A stretch of 64,000 nt of DNA from assembly GCA_902554885.1 (NCBI GenBank), contig CACDPV010000002.1, positions 1 through 64,000 on the forward strand, given 5' to 3'. Below are positions 27,047 through 36,856 of the stretch, one piece after another. Under the pieces are notes generated by a model. The model had not been told where the DNA came from. It saw only the letters and a list, made by a program, of their open reading frames with translations, and did not search any database. Each line of letters opens with the position of its first letter. Positions within the stretch are counted from its first letter, which is position 1. This DNA comes from Paracoccaceae bacterium. Its GTDB lineage: Bacteria; Pseudomonadota; Alphaproteobacteria; Rhodobacterales; Rhodobacteraceae. Position numbers and translations under genes: made by a program.

Positions 27047-28084
27047 TTACTCAAAATTATATGGAGCTCCAGCCTGATTAATAACGGAGTTGTACTCTTT
27101 AAAGATATTTACAATCTTTTGATGCACCTCACCCTCTTGGGCGACTTCTTCCCAAAAATCCTTAGCAGCATTTTCAACTTCTGCCCATTCTGCTGGAGGA
27201 ACTGAGCGTAATGCAAGCTTATCACCGTTTGCACGTAGGGCCGCTTCACCACCCCAGTACCATTGGTTACGATATGTATGTCCCGCTTCGGTTGCCGCCA
27301 TAACTACCGATTTAAGGTGGTCTGGTAAGTCAGCCCATCTCTTCTCGTTTATGAACCATGAGCCAATCCAAGCACCGGAAATATTATTCGTTAGAAAATA
27401 ATCCGTAACATCAGCCCAACCCACAGTATAATCTTCGGTAATTCCTGACCAGGCCATTCCATCAAGCTCACCAGTTTGCACTGCTACCTCTGCATCTTCA
27501 TAAGGAATGTTCATCGGAACCACACCAAATTTCGCAAGGAACCTACCTGCGGTTGGAAATGAGTATAGTCTTAGCCCGTCTAGATCAGCTACACTTGTGA
27601 TTTCCTTTTTTGTGTTGAAGTTACAAGGATCCTGCCCTGCGGCTGATATCCATTTTACACCTACCTTTGCATACTCTTCTTCCCATATTTCCTTTAATCC
27701 ATATTGATTAAATAGGACTGGAACATCTAAAATATGCTTGGTTGCAAATGGAAAATATCCTCCAAACATACGCAATGGAGTTGGTGATGCCATAGAGTCG
27801 TCGTCTGAATGAACGCCATCAATTGTACCTCGTTGCAACGCTTGAAAGAGCTCACCAGTTGGAACTATTTGATCTGCGTAGAACAACTCTACCTGCAACT
27901 CTCCATTAGAATTAGCGTTTATGTAATCAATTACTGGCTTAGTTACGTGCTCTCCAAGTGCACCACCGGCATACGTTTGAAAACGCCATTTTATTGTGCT
28001 TTGAGCTTGGACTATTGCAGGCGTAGCTAGTGCCGCTGCACCACCTATACTTGCTGTGGTTAAAAACTTACGTCTTGTTGTCAT
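27047..28084 (-). CDS. TRAP transporter periplasmic receptor (DctP-like)
   Basis: Binding protein of a tripartite ATP-independent transporter. It has a Tat-like leader with RRKFLT near residue 4 and cleavage near PAIVQAQ. The mature part has WRFQTYAGG, LQRGTIDGVHSDDDSM and an arginine-containing ligand region GLRLYSFPTAGRFLAKFG, the usual carboxylate-binding feature. The ATG at 28084 has AAGGAG seven bases upstream; a longer frame to 28132 is unlikely. The protein resembles the alpha-keto-acid TakP group, but the ligand is not provable. About 345 residues. Confidence 0.88.
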   Translation of the reverse strand: MTTRRKFLTTASIGGAAALATPAIVQAQSTIKWRFQTYAGGALGEHVTKPVIDYINANSNGELQVELFYADQIVPTGELFQALQRGTIDGVHSDDDSMASPTPLRMFGGYFPFATKHILDVPVLFNQYGLKEIWEEEYAKVGVKWISAAGQDPCNFNTKKEITSVADLDGLRLYSFPTAGRFLAKFGVVPMNIPYEDAEVAVQTGELDGMAWSGITEDYTVGWADVTDYFLTNNISGAWIGSWFINEKRWADLPDHLKSVVMAATEAGHTYRNQWYWGGEAALRANGDKLALRSVPPAEWAEVENAAKDFWEEVAQEGEVHQKIVNIFKEYNSVINQAGAPYNFE

Positions 28085-28147
28085 AATATACTCCTTTTTA
28101 TTGATACTCTCCTCAACTTTCGTCCCTTTCACAGGGATCTCTTAAAA

Positions 28148-29473
28148 TTAATTTCCGTACACTTCTCCTGGCAACCAAAGCGCTAATTCTGGAAATAACA
28201 TTATCACTGTCAGCGCAAAAACCATTACTATCACGAATGGCAGAATAGAAGTGTATATATCTTTAAGACTGATCTCTGGAGGAGCCATCGCCCTCATCAG
28301 AAATAGATTATACCCAAATGGTGGGGTCATGTAAGCAATCTGTGTAGTAATTGTGTAAAGAACTCCATACCAAATTAAATTAAAACCCAATTCCCCAACT
28401 AACGGCACATATAATGGTGCAACGATTACTAACATTGCCGTATCATCTAAAAATGTACCCATAATAATAAAACTTAGCTGCATCAAAATTAGAATAACCC
28501 ATGGGGACAAACCAAGCTGTTCTGTAAAAAGACTCTCAATAGCTTTTACTGCCCCTAAACCATCAAAGACTGCGCCAAATGCAAGAGCTGCTAGAATAAT
28601 CCACATAAACATGCATGAAATGCCAAGGGTCTTTCGTACACTTTTTTCAAAAACCTCGCGCGTCATGCGCCCTTTTACTACTGCTGCAACAAAAGCCGCA
28701 ATTGCTCCAATTGCAGAGCTTTCAACTAAAGATGTCCACCCATTGATGAAGGGGATCATCATTGCAAAAAATATAAATAAAGGTAACAGGCCTGCGCTGA
28801 GAAGTTTTAATTTTACAGGAAGTGGAATATTACGATCCTCAACTGGAAGAATTGGACCAAGTGCCGGGTTAATACGACAACGTACTGCAATATAAATTAT
28901 AAACATCGCCGCCATCATGAGCCCAGGGATCACTCCCGCCAACCAAAGTTGACCCACAGGTTGACGAGCAATCATAGCATAAAGCACCAGAACGACTGAA
29001 GGAGGAACCAGTATTCCTAGAGAGGACCCAGCCTGAATTACTCCAGTAACCATCCTTTTATCATAACCACGCTTAAGCAATTCAGGGAGCGCAATTGTAG
29101 CTCCAATTGCCATACCCGCCACAGAAAGACCGTTCATTGCTGAAATAAGCACCATCAACCCAATAGTGCCAACTGCAAGGCCTCCTGACAGACCGCCCAT
29201 CCAAACATGAAACATCTTATAGAGATCATCTGCAATTTTCGATTCAGAGAGAATATACCCCATGAAAATAAACATCGGTAATGTTAAAAGAGGATACCAT
29301 TTCATTAATTTAATGGCTGCAGCAAATCCAATATCATAACCACCTCTATCTCCCCACAGAAAAAAAGCAGCTACAACTGCAACAAAACCAATAGCTCCAA
29401 ATACTCGCTGACCAGTGAGGAGCATCAACATCATTGTTGAGAACATTAAAATAGCAATCATCTCATATGACAT
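28148..29473 (-). CDS. TRAP transporter large permease (DctM)
   Basis: Main membrane subunit of the TRAP system, which imports solute with a sodium gradient. It has 441 residues and about 12 hydrophobic helices. Typical DctM landmarks are LPMFIFMGYILSES, QAGSSLGILVPPSVVLVLYA and TQIAYMTPPFGYNLFLMRAM. Its start overlaps the DctQ stop (TAATG). Intact, in contrast to the second DctM gene at 37530-38838. Confidence 0.92.
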   Translation of the reverse strand: MSYEMIAILMFSTMMLMLLTGQRVFGAIGFVAVVAAFFLWGDRGGYDIGFAAAIKLMKWYPLLTLPMFIFMGYILSESKIADDLYKMFHVWMGGLSGGLAVGTIGLMVLISAMNGLSVAGMAIGATIALPELLKRGYDKRMVTGVIQAGSSLGILVPPSVVLVLYAMIARQPVGQLWLAGVIPGLMMAAMFIIYIAVRCRINPALGPILPVEDRNIPLPVKLKLLSAGLLPLFIFFAMMIPFINGWTSLVESSAIGAIAAFVAAVVKGRMTREVFEKSVRKTLGISCMFMWIILAALAFGAVFDGLGAVKAIESLFTEQLGLSPWVILILMQLSFIIMGTFLDDTAMLVIVAPLYVPLVGELGFNLIWYGVLYTITTQIAYMTPPFGYNLFLMRAMAPPEISLKDIYTSILPFVIVMVFALTVIMLFPELALWLPGEVYGN

Positions 29474-29985
29474 TAATTCTTTTCTCCAAAATCATGGCCT
29501 TTGATGCGTAAAATATCTTTGAAAAATTCTGATATTGACTGAAGTAACATTAATGAGAGTCCAAAGAGCATGATCAGTTTTATCGGCCAAATATACGGAC
29601 GCCAAATCGAGGAGCTGCGCTCTCCCCCATAACTCAAGGAATACATAAAGCTTTCCCACCCACCCCAAATCATAAATATCAGGTAAATGATCAAAAATAT
29701 TATGGTCATTGCATCAATTTGAGCCTTCCGATGATTATCCCACTCTCCATAAAGCAAATCCATCCGTACATTAGACCCCATCTGAATGGAGTAAGGCCCA
29801 CCCAACATATAATACGCAACCATACAAAATTGAGCCATTTCTAAGGTCCAAAGCGATGGGTTAAAAAATGTTTTAGAGATCGATGACCATAGCAAAATAC
29901 CCATCATTAGAAAAATGCCATACATGGCGAATCGGCCGATACGGTAATTAAAAGCATCTACATATTTAATGAAGTGGATCATCAC
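29473..29985 (-). CDS. TRAP transporter small permease (DctQ)
   Basis: The four-helix small membrane subunit, 170 residues, first gene of the operon. Hydrophobic helices begin near FAMYGIFLMMGILLW. The second carries the loop YYMLGGPYSIQMGSNVRMDLLYG, which is typical of DctQ. It is translationally coupled to DctM by a one-base overlap. Confidence 0.87.
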   Translation of the reverse strand: MMIHFIKYVDAFNYRIGRFAMYGIFLMMGILLWSSISKTFFNPSLWTLEMAQFCMVAYYMLGGPYSIQMGSNVRMDLLYGEWDNHRKAQIDAMTIIFLIIYLIFMIWGGWESFMYSLSYGGERSSSIWRPYIWPIKLIMLFGLSLMLLQSISEFFKDILRIKGHDFGEKN

Positions 29986-30068
29986 TAACTATCGGTTCTA
30001 AATACAAAATTTGTCAAGAATTAATAAAAAACTTTCTTAAAAAGTATAGGGAACCTGCTGCTCTCAAC

Positions 30069-32093
30069 TTAGTTACTAGACCTCCATGCCTGGGTACGCC
30101 TCAAAACACCTTTGGATAAAATAAGATGTATGACCCGGGCAAATATATTTGTATAAAAAATCATCATACCCATCGCAGCAGCGGGAGCAATATCTCCAGC
30201 ATCATCCATATTTAGCACGGCAATTGAAGCTAATGAAGTTTTGGGCGAATAGAGAAAAACAACAGCAGAAACTGTAGTCATTGCATTAACGAATAAGTAG
30301 ATAGCAATATCCAGAATTGCTGGCAGACATACGGGAACCGTCACTCTAGAAAATAGTTTAAATGTGGGTTGTTTCAAAGATGCTGAGACAGATTCAAACT
30401 CACTGTCCATTTGCTTTAGAGCAGTAACGGCCGTAAGATGTGAAACCGTGTAAAAATGTGTAACAGTACAGATGACAAGAATGGCCATTGTTCCATATAC
30501 TATATGCAAAGGATTTTCAGGATTATTAAAAAAGAATATATAGGCAAGCCCTAGCACCATACCCGGTATCGCCATTGGTAACATGGCAAACATCTGAAAT
30601 ATCGCTCTACCAGTTTTAAATCCGCTTGATTTTTCTACTAAGTATGCTCCAAAAAATATTACGCACGTACCTATTAAAGCTGTCAATAAAGCCATTTTGA
30701 TTGAGTTATAATAGGCACCCCAACCGCCACCATCCATTTTATCGAACTGATAATTATTTAAACTTAAACTTAGATCATATGGCCAGAATTTAATTAGAGC
30801 AGCAAACTGACAAATACCCAACATGCCAATTATAAATAATCCAACAAGTCCGCAATAAATAGTAAAGATAAAGTCAGCCCTCGAACTTGGCTTGGGATTA
30901 AATGGAACGGACCTAGCAGTGAGCAAAGCCACCTGTTTACTTTGGACAACGCGGTCTATTGCGAAAGCTAAAATCGCCGGAATTATTAAAACTACTGAGA
31001 CAACGGCCCCCATCTCAAAGTTCTGTTGACCTATAACTTGTTTGTAGATGTCCACAGCTAAAACGTTAAATTGACCACCGATTACCTTGGGCAAACCGAA
31101 GTCCGTAATTACTAGGTTAAATACAACGAAAGCTGCTGAGATTATACCGTACCTTGCCCCGGGGATAGTAACGGTCCAGAAGGTTTTCCAAGGCGACGCT
31201 TTTAAAGAAATAGCAGCTTCATAAAGACGAGCGTCAGAAATAGCTAATGCAGTAGATATGATTAAAAATGCGTGCGGAAAGGTGAAAAATACTGATCCTA
31301 TAATTATACCAATAGGACCGTAAATACTTGCTCCAAATAATAAGCCTTTAATTACACCCTGTGCCCCAAAAAGGTAGACAAGAGCAATGCCGGGGAGTAG
31401 CGACGGAACAAGTATCGGAGCCATTGCAATAAGCCTAAAAAAGCCCTTAAACCGCATACAGCTCCTATTCAGTGCATATGCAAACCAGAACGCTAAGATT
31501 ACTGTGATTATTGTACTAATTATTGCAATAAATATCGAATTCTGAATTGATTTAAACAAAGCTGGAGTAGAGAAATAATTTATAAAATTTGATAAACCGG
31601 TTGACCTAACAGGCCGTAACTGTACGCGGCGAAAAGTATTACTATCCATTTCTTGCCAATCAGTCCCGGTCATTAATGTAGAACCCACTAGGAACCGCCC
31701 CTGGCCATCAACATTCCGAATACGATACATAACTGGGCTGCGAAAACTGAAGTCTGGAAAAAAGATTGTAGCGCCTAGTCGGCCGCCAGAACCTGTACTT
31801 AGTTCCTCATCCGGGATAACCTTTAAACCTTCATTTAAATTTTGAAGGTTTGTAATTTCAGGAGAAAATTGACCCGCATCATCACTAACTTGGACTTCGA
31901 ACTTTGATAAATCATATTGAAAAGTCGAAAAGGATTTCGAGAACATCGAATAAAGAGGAAATACCAGGCTAATTACAAGGTAGAGAGCAATAACAATCAT
32001 ACCTCCACGCATTATGATATCGTCGCGGCTGAGCTTAGCTTTCACTGACCCTTTGGGTCTGACTACTGTATTGTCTATATTAGCCGAATTCAT
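30069..32093 (-). CDS. ABC transporter permease, fused two-domain (2-AEP/Fe3+ type)
   Basis: Inner-membrane permease of about 674 residues with two tandem permease domains, each with its own EAA-like loop (YEAAISLKASPWKTFWTVTIPG near 260 and a later match before VTVPVCLPAILDI). It begins with one helix and a roughly 120-residue extracytoplasmic insert, then the first core. Fused permeases of this kind occur in the FbpB and PhnU groups. The product pairs with the ATPase at 32096 and the binding protein at 33295. A TTG at 32099 overlaps the ATPase stop; the ATG at 32093 is preferred. Substrate uncertain. Confidence 0.87.
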   Translation of the reverse strand: MNSANIDNTVVRPKGSVKAKLSRDDIIMRGGMIVIALYLVISLVFPLYSMFSKSFSTFQYDLSKFEVQVSDDAGQFSPEITNLQNLNEGLKVIPDEELSTGSGGRLGATIFFPDFSFRSPVMYRIRNVDGQGRFLVGSTLMTGTDWQEMDSNTFRRVQLRPVRSTGLSNFINYFSTPALFKSIQNSIFIAIISTIITVILAFWFAYALNRSCMRFKGFFRLIAMAPILVPSLLPGIALVYLFGAQGVIKGLLFGASIYGPIGIIIGSVFFTFPHAFLIISTALAISDARLYEAAISLKASPWKTFWTVTIPGARYGIISAAFVVFNLVITDFGLPKVIGGQFNVLAVDIYKQVIGQQNFEMGAVVSVVLIIPAILAFAIDRVVQSKQVALLTARSVPFNPKPSSRADFIFTIYCGLVGLFIIGMLGICQFAALIKFWPYDLSLSLNNYQFDKMDGGGWGAYYNSIKMALLTALIGTCVIFFGAYLVEKSSGFKTGRAIFQMFAMLPMAIPGMVLGLAYIFFFNNPENPLHIVYGTMAILVICTVTHFYTVSHLTAVTALKQMDSEFESVSASLKQPTFKLFSRVTVPVCLPAILDIAIYLFVNAMTTVSAVVFLYSPKTSLASIAVLNMDDAGDIAPAAAMGMMIFYTNIFARVIHLILSKGVLRRTQAWRSSN

Positions 32094-32095
32094 AT

Positions 32096-33202
32096 TCAAG
32101 CCGCTTGAAAATCGAAAGCCAAAATGCTTTCAGAGGGTAACTCAATCCACAAAATTTGGTTTGGCTCTATAGACAATCTTCTGACTGCGTTTACTGAGAA
32201 ATCTGCTGTAACCAATGCCTCTGGAAATTCATCGCTCTTCAACTTGCAACGCCAAAATGAACCCAAAAACTCCATTTCTACCAGCTGAGCAGAAAACACA
32301 TTCTTGCCTGACTTTGCCGGAAGCTTAGCGCCCAATGGTATTATATCCTCCGGCCTGATGGTTATTGAGACTTCACGGCCTTGAGAAAACCGATGCTCCA
32401 CCATATTTAATTCAGTATTGCCAACTTTGACCAAGCTTTTGCCACTTATTGTGCCCCTGAATTGCGTCATTTCACCGATGAAATCTGCAACAAATAAGGT
32501 CTCTGGCTTACAATAAACTTCATTGGGCGTACCTATTTGCTCTACCTTTCCTTCATTCATAACAACAATGCGGTCGGCCATTGACAGAGCTTCTTCTTGA
32601 TCATGGGTGACCATTATAGTTGTAACACCAAGTTTCTGTTGTAGAGTTTTTATTTCATGCCTTAAATACACACGTACTTTAGCATCGAGAGCGGACAGTG
32701 GCTCATCCAGAAGCAACAGACCGGGGCCTGATGCTATTGCCCTGGCCAAAGCAATTCTTTGCTGTTGACCGCCAGAAAGCTGAGCGGGATACTTAGGACC
32801 TTGATCCGGAAGTCCGATTAGATCTAATAACTCCGAAACCCGTTCATTAATTTCACTTTTAGAACGCCCAGTATTTTCAAGCCCAAATGCTATATTTTTC
32901 TCAATAGTAAGATTGGGAAATAAAGCATATGATTGAAAAACAATTCCATAGTCACGCTCAGAGGCGGGAAAATTAGAAATATCTTTTCCACCTTGCACTA
33001 CTGCCCCACTTGTTTGCAGATCTAATCCAGCTATTGCTCGTAAAAGAGTTGTTTTTCCACATCCCGAGGGGCCTAAGAAACAGACAAATTCTCCCTCCTT
33101 TATATCTAAAGATACATCTTTAAGAGCAGTAAAGCTTCCAAATGATTTCCAAAGATTTTTTATTGAGAGATACGAGGATTGCGGATCTTTAATGCCTTCC
33201 AA
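32096..33202 (-). CDS. ABC transporter ATP-binding protein (2-AEP/Fe3+/polyamine type)
   Basis: ATPase of 368 residues with Walker A GPSGCGKTT near residue 44, signature LSGGQQQR near 142, Walker B LLLLDEPLSALDAKV, and switch THDQEEAL. A C-terminal TOBE-like domain (VSITIRPEDIIPLG) follows. The TTG start has AAGGAA seven bases upstream. A strong hairpin terminator separates it from the binding-protein gene, so it is probably made at a lower level. It powers the fused permease at 30069. Confidence 0.9.
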   Translation of the reverse strand: MEGIKDPQSSYLSIKNLWKSFGSFTALKDVSLDIKEGEFVCFLGPSGCGKTTLLRAIAGLDLQTSGAVVQGGKDISNFPASERDYGIVFQSYALFPNLTIEKNIAFGLENTGRSKSEINERVSELLDLIGLPDQGPKYPAQLSGGQQQRIALARAIASGPGLLLLDEPLSALDAKVRVYLRHEIKTLQQKLGVTTIMVTHDQEEALSMADRIVVMNEGKVEQIGTPNEVYCKPETLFVADFIGEMTQFRGTISGKSLVKVGNTELNMVEHRFSQGREVSITIRPEDIIPLGAKLPAKSGKNVFSAQLVEMEFLGSFWRCKLKSDEFPEALVTADFSVNAVRRLSIEPNQILWIELPSESILAFDFQAA

Positions 33203-33256
33203 GGTGTATTCCTTAAATTTATATTATTATTAATCCATAAATTTAGACAACAAAAA

Positions 33257-33286
33257 AGTCAGGCAGTAGAAATTTACTGCCTGACT
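33257..33286 (-). terminator. Strong intrinsic terminator/attenuator after the binding-protein gene
   Basis: A perfect 12-base stem, AGTCAGGCAGTA with TACTGCCTGACT, has a six-base loop and on the minus strand is followed directly by TTTTTT. It lies inside the operon, after the solute-binding protein and before the ATPase. Partial read-through would give excess binding protein. This is the best-formed terminator in the window. Confidence 0.9.
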
Positions 33287-33294
33287 AAAATTTA

Positions 33295-34314
33295 TTATTT
33301 AGGATCAGACTTGCCGTCGTAGCGTGACTGCCATTCTTTCAAAATACGCGCTCTATTGTTTGCCGCAAATTCGAAATCATTCGGAATCATCGCCTCAATT
33401 AATCCTTCAGGAAAATGCTCAACAGGTTTTGCTACGCCAGGATAGGCAACAACTGCATAACCTTGGTTGTACATTTCATTAGCTTCCTTGGTTACTGAAA
33501 AATCTACAAGCTTCTGTGCCGCTTCCATTTTAGATGTTCCAGCGACAATAGCGGTGGCTTCCATATCCCAACCAACCCCTTCAGACGGAACAATAATATC
33601 TAATGGAGCACCAGCTGCCTTCGATTTTGCACCGCGGAAAGCAAATGAAATCCCAATTGGAATTTCCCCAGCAGCGGCTAATTTACAAGGCTTTGAGCCT
33701 GAGTGAGTATACCGTGCGATATTTTCATGAAGGGCATCCATATACTCCCAACCACCTTCTTCGCCAAACAACTGAAGCCAACTAGATACATCTAGAAATC
33801 CTGTACCAGATGAGTTTGGATTTGGCATAATCAAATGGCCTGCGTACTGAGCATCCGTCAAATCTTTCCAAGAGGTTGGTGGTGTTAGTCCAGCTTTTCC
33901 AGCCTCGACAGTATTGTAGCAAACTGCAGCAACCCATGCATCCATTCCAACCCAAGCAGGTGGATTATCACCATCAACAAATTTACTATCCAACTTTTCT
34001 ACACCAGCTGGAGCGTAAGGCTCTAACATTCCCTCTGATTTGAGCAAAAGCAGCGAAGTACCTGCTAGACCCCAGACAACATCCGCTTGCGGATTATTTT
34101 TTTCAGCCAATAGTTTTGCTGTAATAATCCCTGTAGAATCTCTAACCCAGTTAATTTTAATATCTGGATGACTTTCGTTAAATTTAGCAGCATATCTAGA
34201 AAGATCTTCAGCCTCTACAGCCGTATAAACAGTGAGCTCTGTATCCGCAAATACGGATGTAGCTAATAATGATCCAACCGCTAACGATTTAAAAAATCCA
34301 AAGTTAAATTTCAT
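33295..34314 (-). CDS. ABC transporter periplasmic binding protein (2-aminoethylphosphonate/Fe3+ type)
   Basis: Receptor of 339 residues with a Sec signal peptide (MKFNFGFFKSLAVGSLLA, cleavage near VFA at about 23). The mature start, DTELTVYTAVEAEDLSRYAAKF, and the motif VVWGLAGTSLLLL fit the group that includes the phosphonate-binding PhnS2/AepX proteins and Fe3+-binding FbpA. The FbpA-type iron tyrosine pair is not evident, so an organic ligand such as 2-aminoethylphosphonate is more likely, but this is inference. A run of G lies six bases before the ATG. Confidence 0.85.
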   Translation of the reverse strand: MKFNFGFFKSLAVGSLLATSVFADTELTVYTAVEAEDLSRYAAKFNESHPDIKINWVRDSTGIITAKLLAEKNNPQADVVWGLAGTSLLLLKSEGMLEPYAPAGVEKLDSKFVDGDNPPAWVGMDAWVAAVCYNTVEAGKAGLTPPTSWKDLTDAQYAGHLIMPNPNSSGTGFLDVSSWLQLFGEEGGWEYMDALHENIARYTHSGSKPCKLAAAGEIPIGISFAFRGAKSKAAGAPLDIIVPSEGVGWDMEATAIVAGTSKMEAAQKLVDFSVTKEANEMYNQGYAVVAYPGVAKPVEHFPEGLIEAMIPNDFEFAANNRARILKEWQSRYDGKSDPK

Positions 34315-34411
34315 TTTGTACCCCCAATGTGGTTTAGTTGTTTATTCTTCAAAATGCGTAATATTCCAAAGATTAGGATATGATCGCATGATTCTGTAAC
34401 AAAAAAAAAAA

Positions 34412-35638
34412 TTATTTCATTTTTCTTGATTTTTTTGATCTAGCCATCGCACATTTATTTAAGAATTCTTCATCAAATGGATCAACCTTACCGAACCTAT
34501 CAGGCTTAAATGACGAACTATAAAGATCAGATTTACCGTCTAAAATAATTTCAGAAATAATAGCTCCTATTCCGCCGGACAAACTAACACCTGAACCACA
34601 GTCCCCAGCTGCTACATATAACCCATCAATTTCCGCAATAGGACCTAAAATAATTTCTCCATCTGGAGTATATGAAGAGAGACCACTGATATAGCTAGAA
34701 AAATTTGCACTTTCTATTTTGGGGAAAAACCGAGAAAGATCAGAATAAGAATTCAGTAATATGTCCCAGTGATCTTCGCCAAGCGTGGGAGAGAAATATT
34801 GTAAGTCCTCTGGTAGTTTTCTTGCATCAAAAACGGCACATTCATTCTCCTGGACACCAAGCAATAAGCCTCCTAATTCTGGACGTGTATACGCAGAAAC
34901 ATCAGGCATAATTGTAATTGAACCCGCACTACCATAATCAGGATCGGGCTCAGTTAGCCAGTAATGGCTACGAACGGGAGCCGTAGCAATTGGCACTTTG
35001 ATCGCAGATGCAAATAAGGAGGTCCAAACACCCCCAGCAAGTATCAAATTAGGGGAAAAAAATTTTCCATCCGCAGTATCAATTCCACAAATTTTAGATC
35101 TATCAATTATGACCTCTGTGGCGGCTAAGTTGGACCTGAACTTAACACCATTATTCTTCGCCGCTTTGAGATAATGCCAGGTCAGACGATAGCTATCGAG
35201 ATAGCCATCTGAAGGGAAAAATGCAGCCTGTTGAATTTCTTCTTGATTCAACCAAGGGGCCATTTTATTTATATCTCGATCATTCGGTACTGACACATCT
35301 ACATCGAAAAGAGACGCCGTCTCGATCATAGAATTCAATTCAGAAACTCTTTCTTTAGATGACGCTAAATGCAAACTTCCCGTTTTATTATACTCTACAG
35401 TCTCTCCCAGCTCCTGCTCTAATTGCGAAATCACTTCGACAGTTTTTTTAGCTAAAGGGATATTTGACTTTTTAGTAGATCCCTGCAGCACTAATCCAGC
35501 GGAGCGACTAGAGGCACCACTTGCAAAGTCATTTCTCTCTAATACCAGAACAGTATCATTTGATTTTTTAGAAATTTGATAGGCAATTGATGCACCCAAA
35601 ATACCACCACCAACAATTATATGATCATAAAAGCTCAA
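34412..35638 (-). CDS. FAD-dependent oxidoreductase, DAO family
   Basis: Flavoenzyme of 408 residues with the dinucleotide motif HIIVGGGILGASIAYQI at the N-terminus, ERNDFASGASSRSAGLV, and a second FAD contact GLYVAAGDCGSGVSLSGGIG near 345. Relatives oxidise sarcosine, glycine-type or other secondary amino acids and amines. The TTG start gives the motif at the expected place. An A11 tract, T11 on the coding strand, immediately follows the stop and may act as a terminator tract. It is downstream of the zinc alcohol dehydrogenase and upstream of the ABC genes, so it probably handles an imported amine. The substrate is unknown. Confidence 0.85.
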   Translation of the reverse strand: MSFYDHIIVGGGILGASIAYQISKKSNDTVLVLERNDFASGASSRSAGLVLQGSTKKSNIPLAKKTVEVISQLEQELGETVEYNKTGSLHLASSKERVSELNSMIETASLFDVDVSVPNDRDINKMAPWLNQEEIQQAAFFPSDGYLDSYRLTWHYLKAAKNNGVKFRSNLAATEVIIDRSKICGIDTADGKFFSPNLILAGGVWTSLFASAIKVPIATAPVRSHYWLTEPDPDYGSAGSITIMPDVSAYTRPELGGLLLGVQENECAVFDARKLPEDLQYFSPTLGEDHWDILLNSYSDLSRFFPKIESANFSSYISGLSSYTPDGEIILGPIAEIDGLYVAAGDCGSGVSLSGGIGAIISEIILDGKSDLYSSSFKPDRFGKVDPFDEEFLNKCAMARSKKSRKMK

Positions 35639-35666
35639 CTTTTATGGCCTCACTCTCTGCCCAAAT

Positions 35667-36782
35667 TTAATGATCAAAAACAATTACGCCTCTTCCTGGT
35701 TTTCCCTCCAACATGTCACGGAGCGCAATATTTATCTCCCTGAGCTGGTACCGCCGATTAACCATTAAATCGATCGGTAGTTTTCCCTCAAGGAATTTTT
35801 CACCATAAAGAGCAAAATCCCTGTGGGTGCAAGCAGAACCATATATCGAACCAGATATTGTTTTTTCTGCTCTAGTTATGGCAGTAGTTTTTAGATTAAT
35901 TGTCGCGTCCTCGCTGTCCAAACCGACAAAAGTTACAGTACCACCTGAACAGCAATAATCAATCGCATCAGATTGCAATTCTCTTTTACCTACTGCCTCA
36001 AATACATGATCAGCACCCACACCCGTTAGCTCCATTAGTTTTTTAGAAATATCTTCATTCTGCTTCGACACAAGAAAGTCTGTGGCACCCAATTCTATTG
36101 CAAGGTTTCGCGCACTAATATTTTGATCAATACAGATAACTTGTGAGGCTCCTTTCAATTTAGCCGCCATCACTACTGATAAACCAACACCTCCCGCCCC
36201 TATTACAACTACTGTTTCCCCGTTTTGTACCTTGGCTCGATTTAAGACAGCACCAACACCAGTCGTTACAGCACAACCAAGAAGCGCAGCAATTTCAAAG
36301 GGAATAGATTTATCTACGGGCACGCAACATACTTCAGGTACCACAACATTTTCAGACCAACATCCAAGTGAACCAAGCTGCCGAACTGGCCCCTCTGAAT
36401 TAGAAAATCGACAAGAGCCATCCAATAGTGTTCCATTGCCAACTGGCGTTTGATAGGCTTTGCATAAATGTGTCTTCCCACGAACACATTGATAACATTT
36501 TCCGCAGTATGGCAGCCAGCTGAGAACAACGTGATCGCCCACACTCACGTTGTTTACTTCCTTCCCAATAGAAGTGACAAGACCTGCACCTTCATGGCCC
36601 AGAACGCATGGCATTATCTGGTTAGCCTGACCACTAATCACATGAACATCAGAATGACAAACACCCGCAGCTCCCATTTGAACAAAAACTTCTTTTGGTC
36701 CTGGAGCCGCTAAATTTAAATTCTCCACAACTAGATCTGAATTTGTTTCATAAAGAACAGCTGCTTCAGTGTTTTTAATCAT
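35667..36782 (-). CDS. Zinc-dependent alcohol dehydrogenase (class III-like MDR)
   Basis: NAD-dependent medium-chain dehydrogenase of 371 residues. Catalytic zinc ligands lie in GVCHSDVHVISG and VLGHEGAGLV. The structural-zinc lobe is CGKCYQCVRGKTHLC, near residues 93-107. The Rossmann motif is VVIGAGGVGLSVVMAAKL, near 196. It resembles formaldehyde/glutathione-dependent dehydrogenases in length and pattern. Together with the DAO oxidase, whose amine oxidation could release formaldehyde or another aldehyde, a paired role is plausible but unproven. Confidence 0.9.
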   Translation of the reverse strand: MIKNTEAAVLYETNSDLVVENLNLAAPGPKEVFVQMGAAGVCHSDVHVISGQANQIMPCVLGHEGAGLVTSIGKEVNNVSVGDHVVLSWLPYCGKCYQCVRGKTHLCKAYQTPVGNGTLLDGSCRFSNSEGPVRQLGSLGCWSENVVVPEVCCVPVDKSIPFEIAALLGCAVTTGVGAVLNRAKVQNGETVVVIGAGGVGLSVVMAAKLKGASQVICIDQNISARNLAIELGATDFLVSKQNEDISKKLMELTGVGADHVFEAVGKRELQSDAIDYCCSGGTVTFVGLDSEDATINLKTTAITRAEKTISGSIYGSACTHRDFALYGEKFLEGKLPIDLMVNRRYQLREINIALRDMLEGKPGRGVIVFDH

Positions 36783-36856
36783 AAGATCTCAAGCTCAACT
36801 ATTAATTTAATGGAGCGTATATTATTTTAATTATGGCACAATAAAATATACCGATT

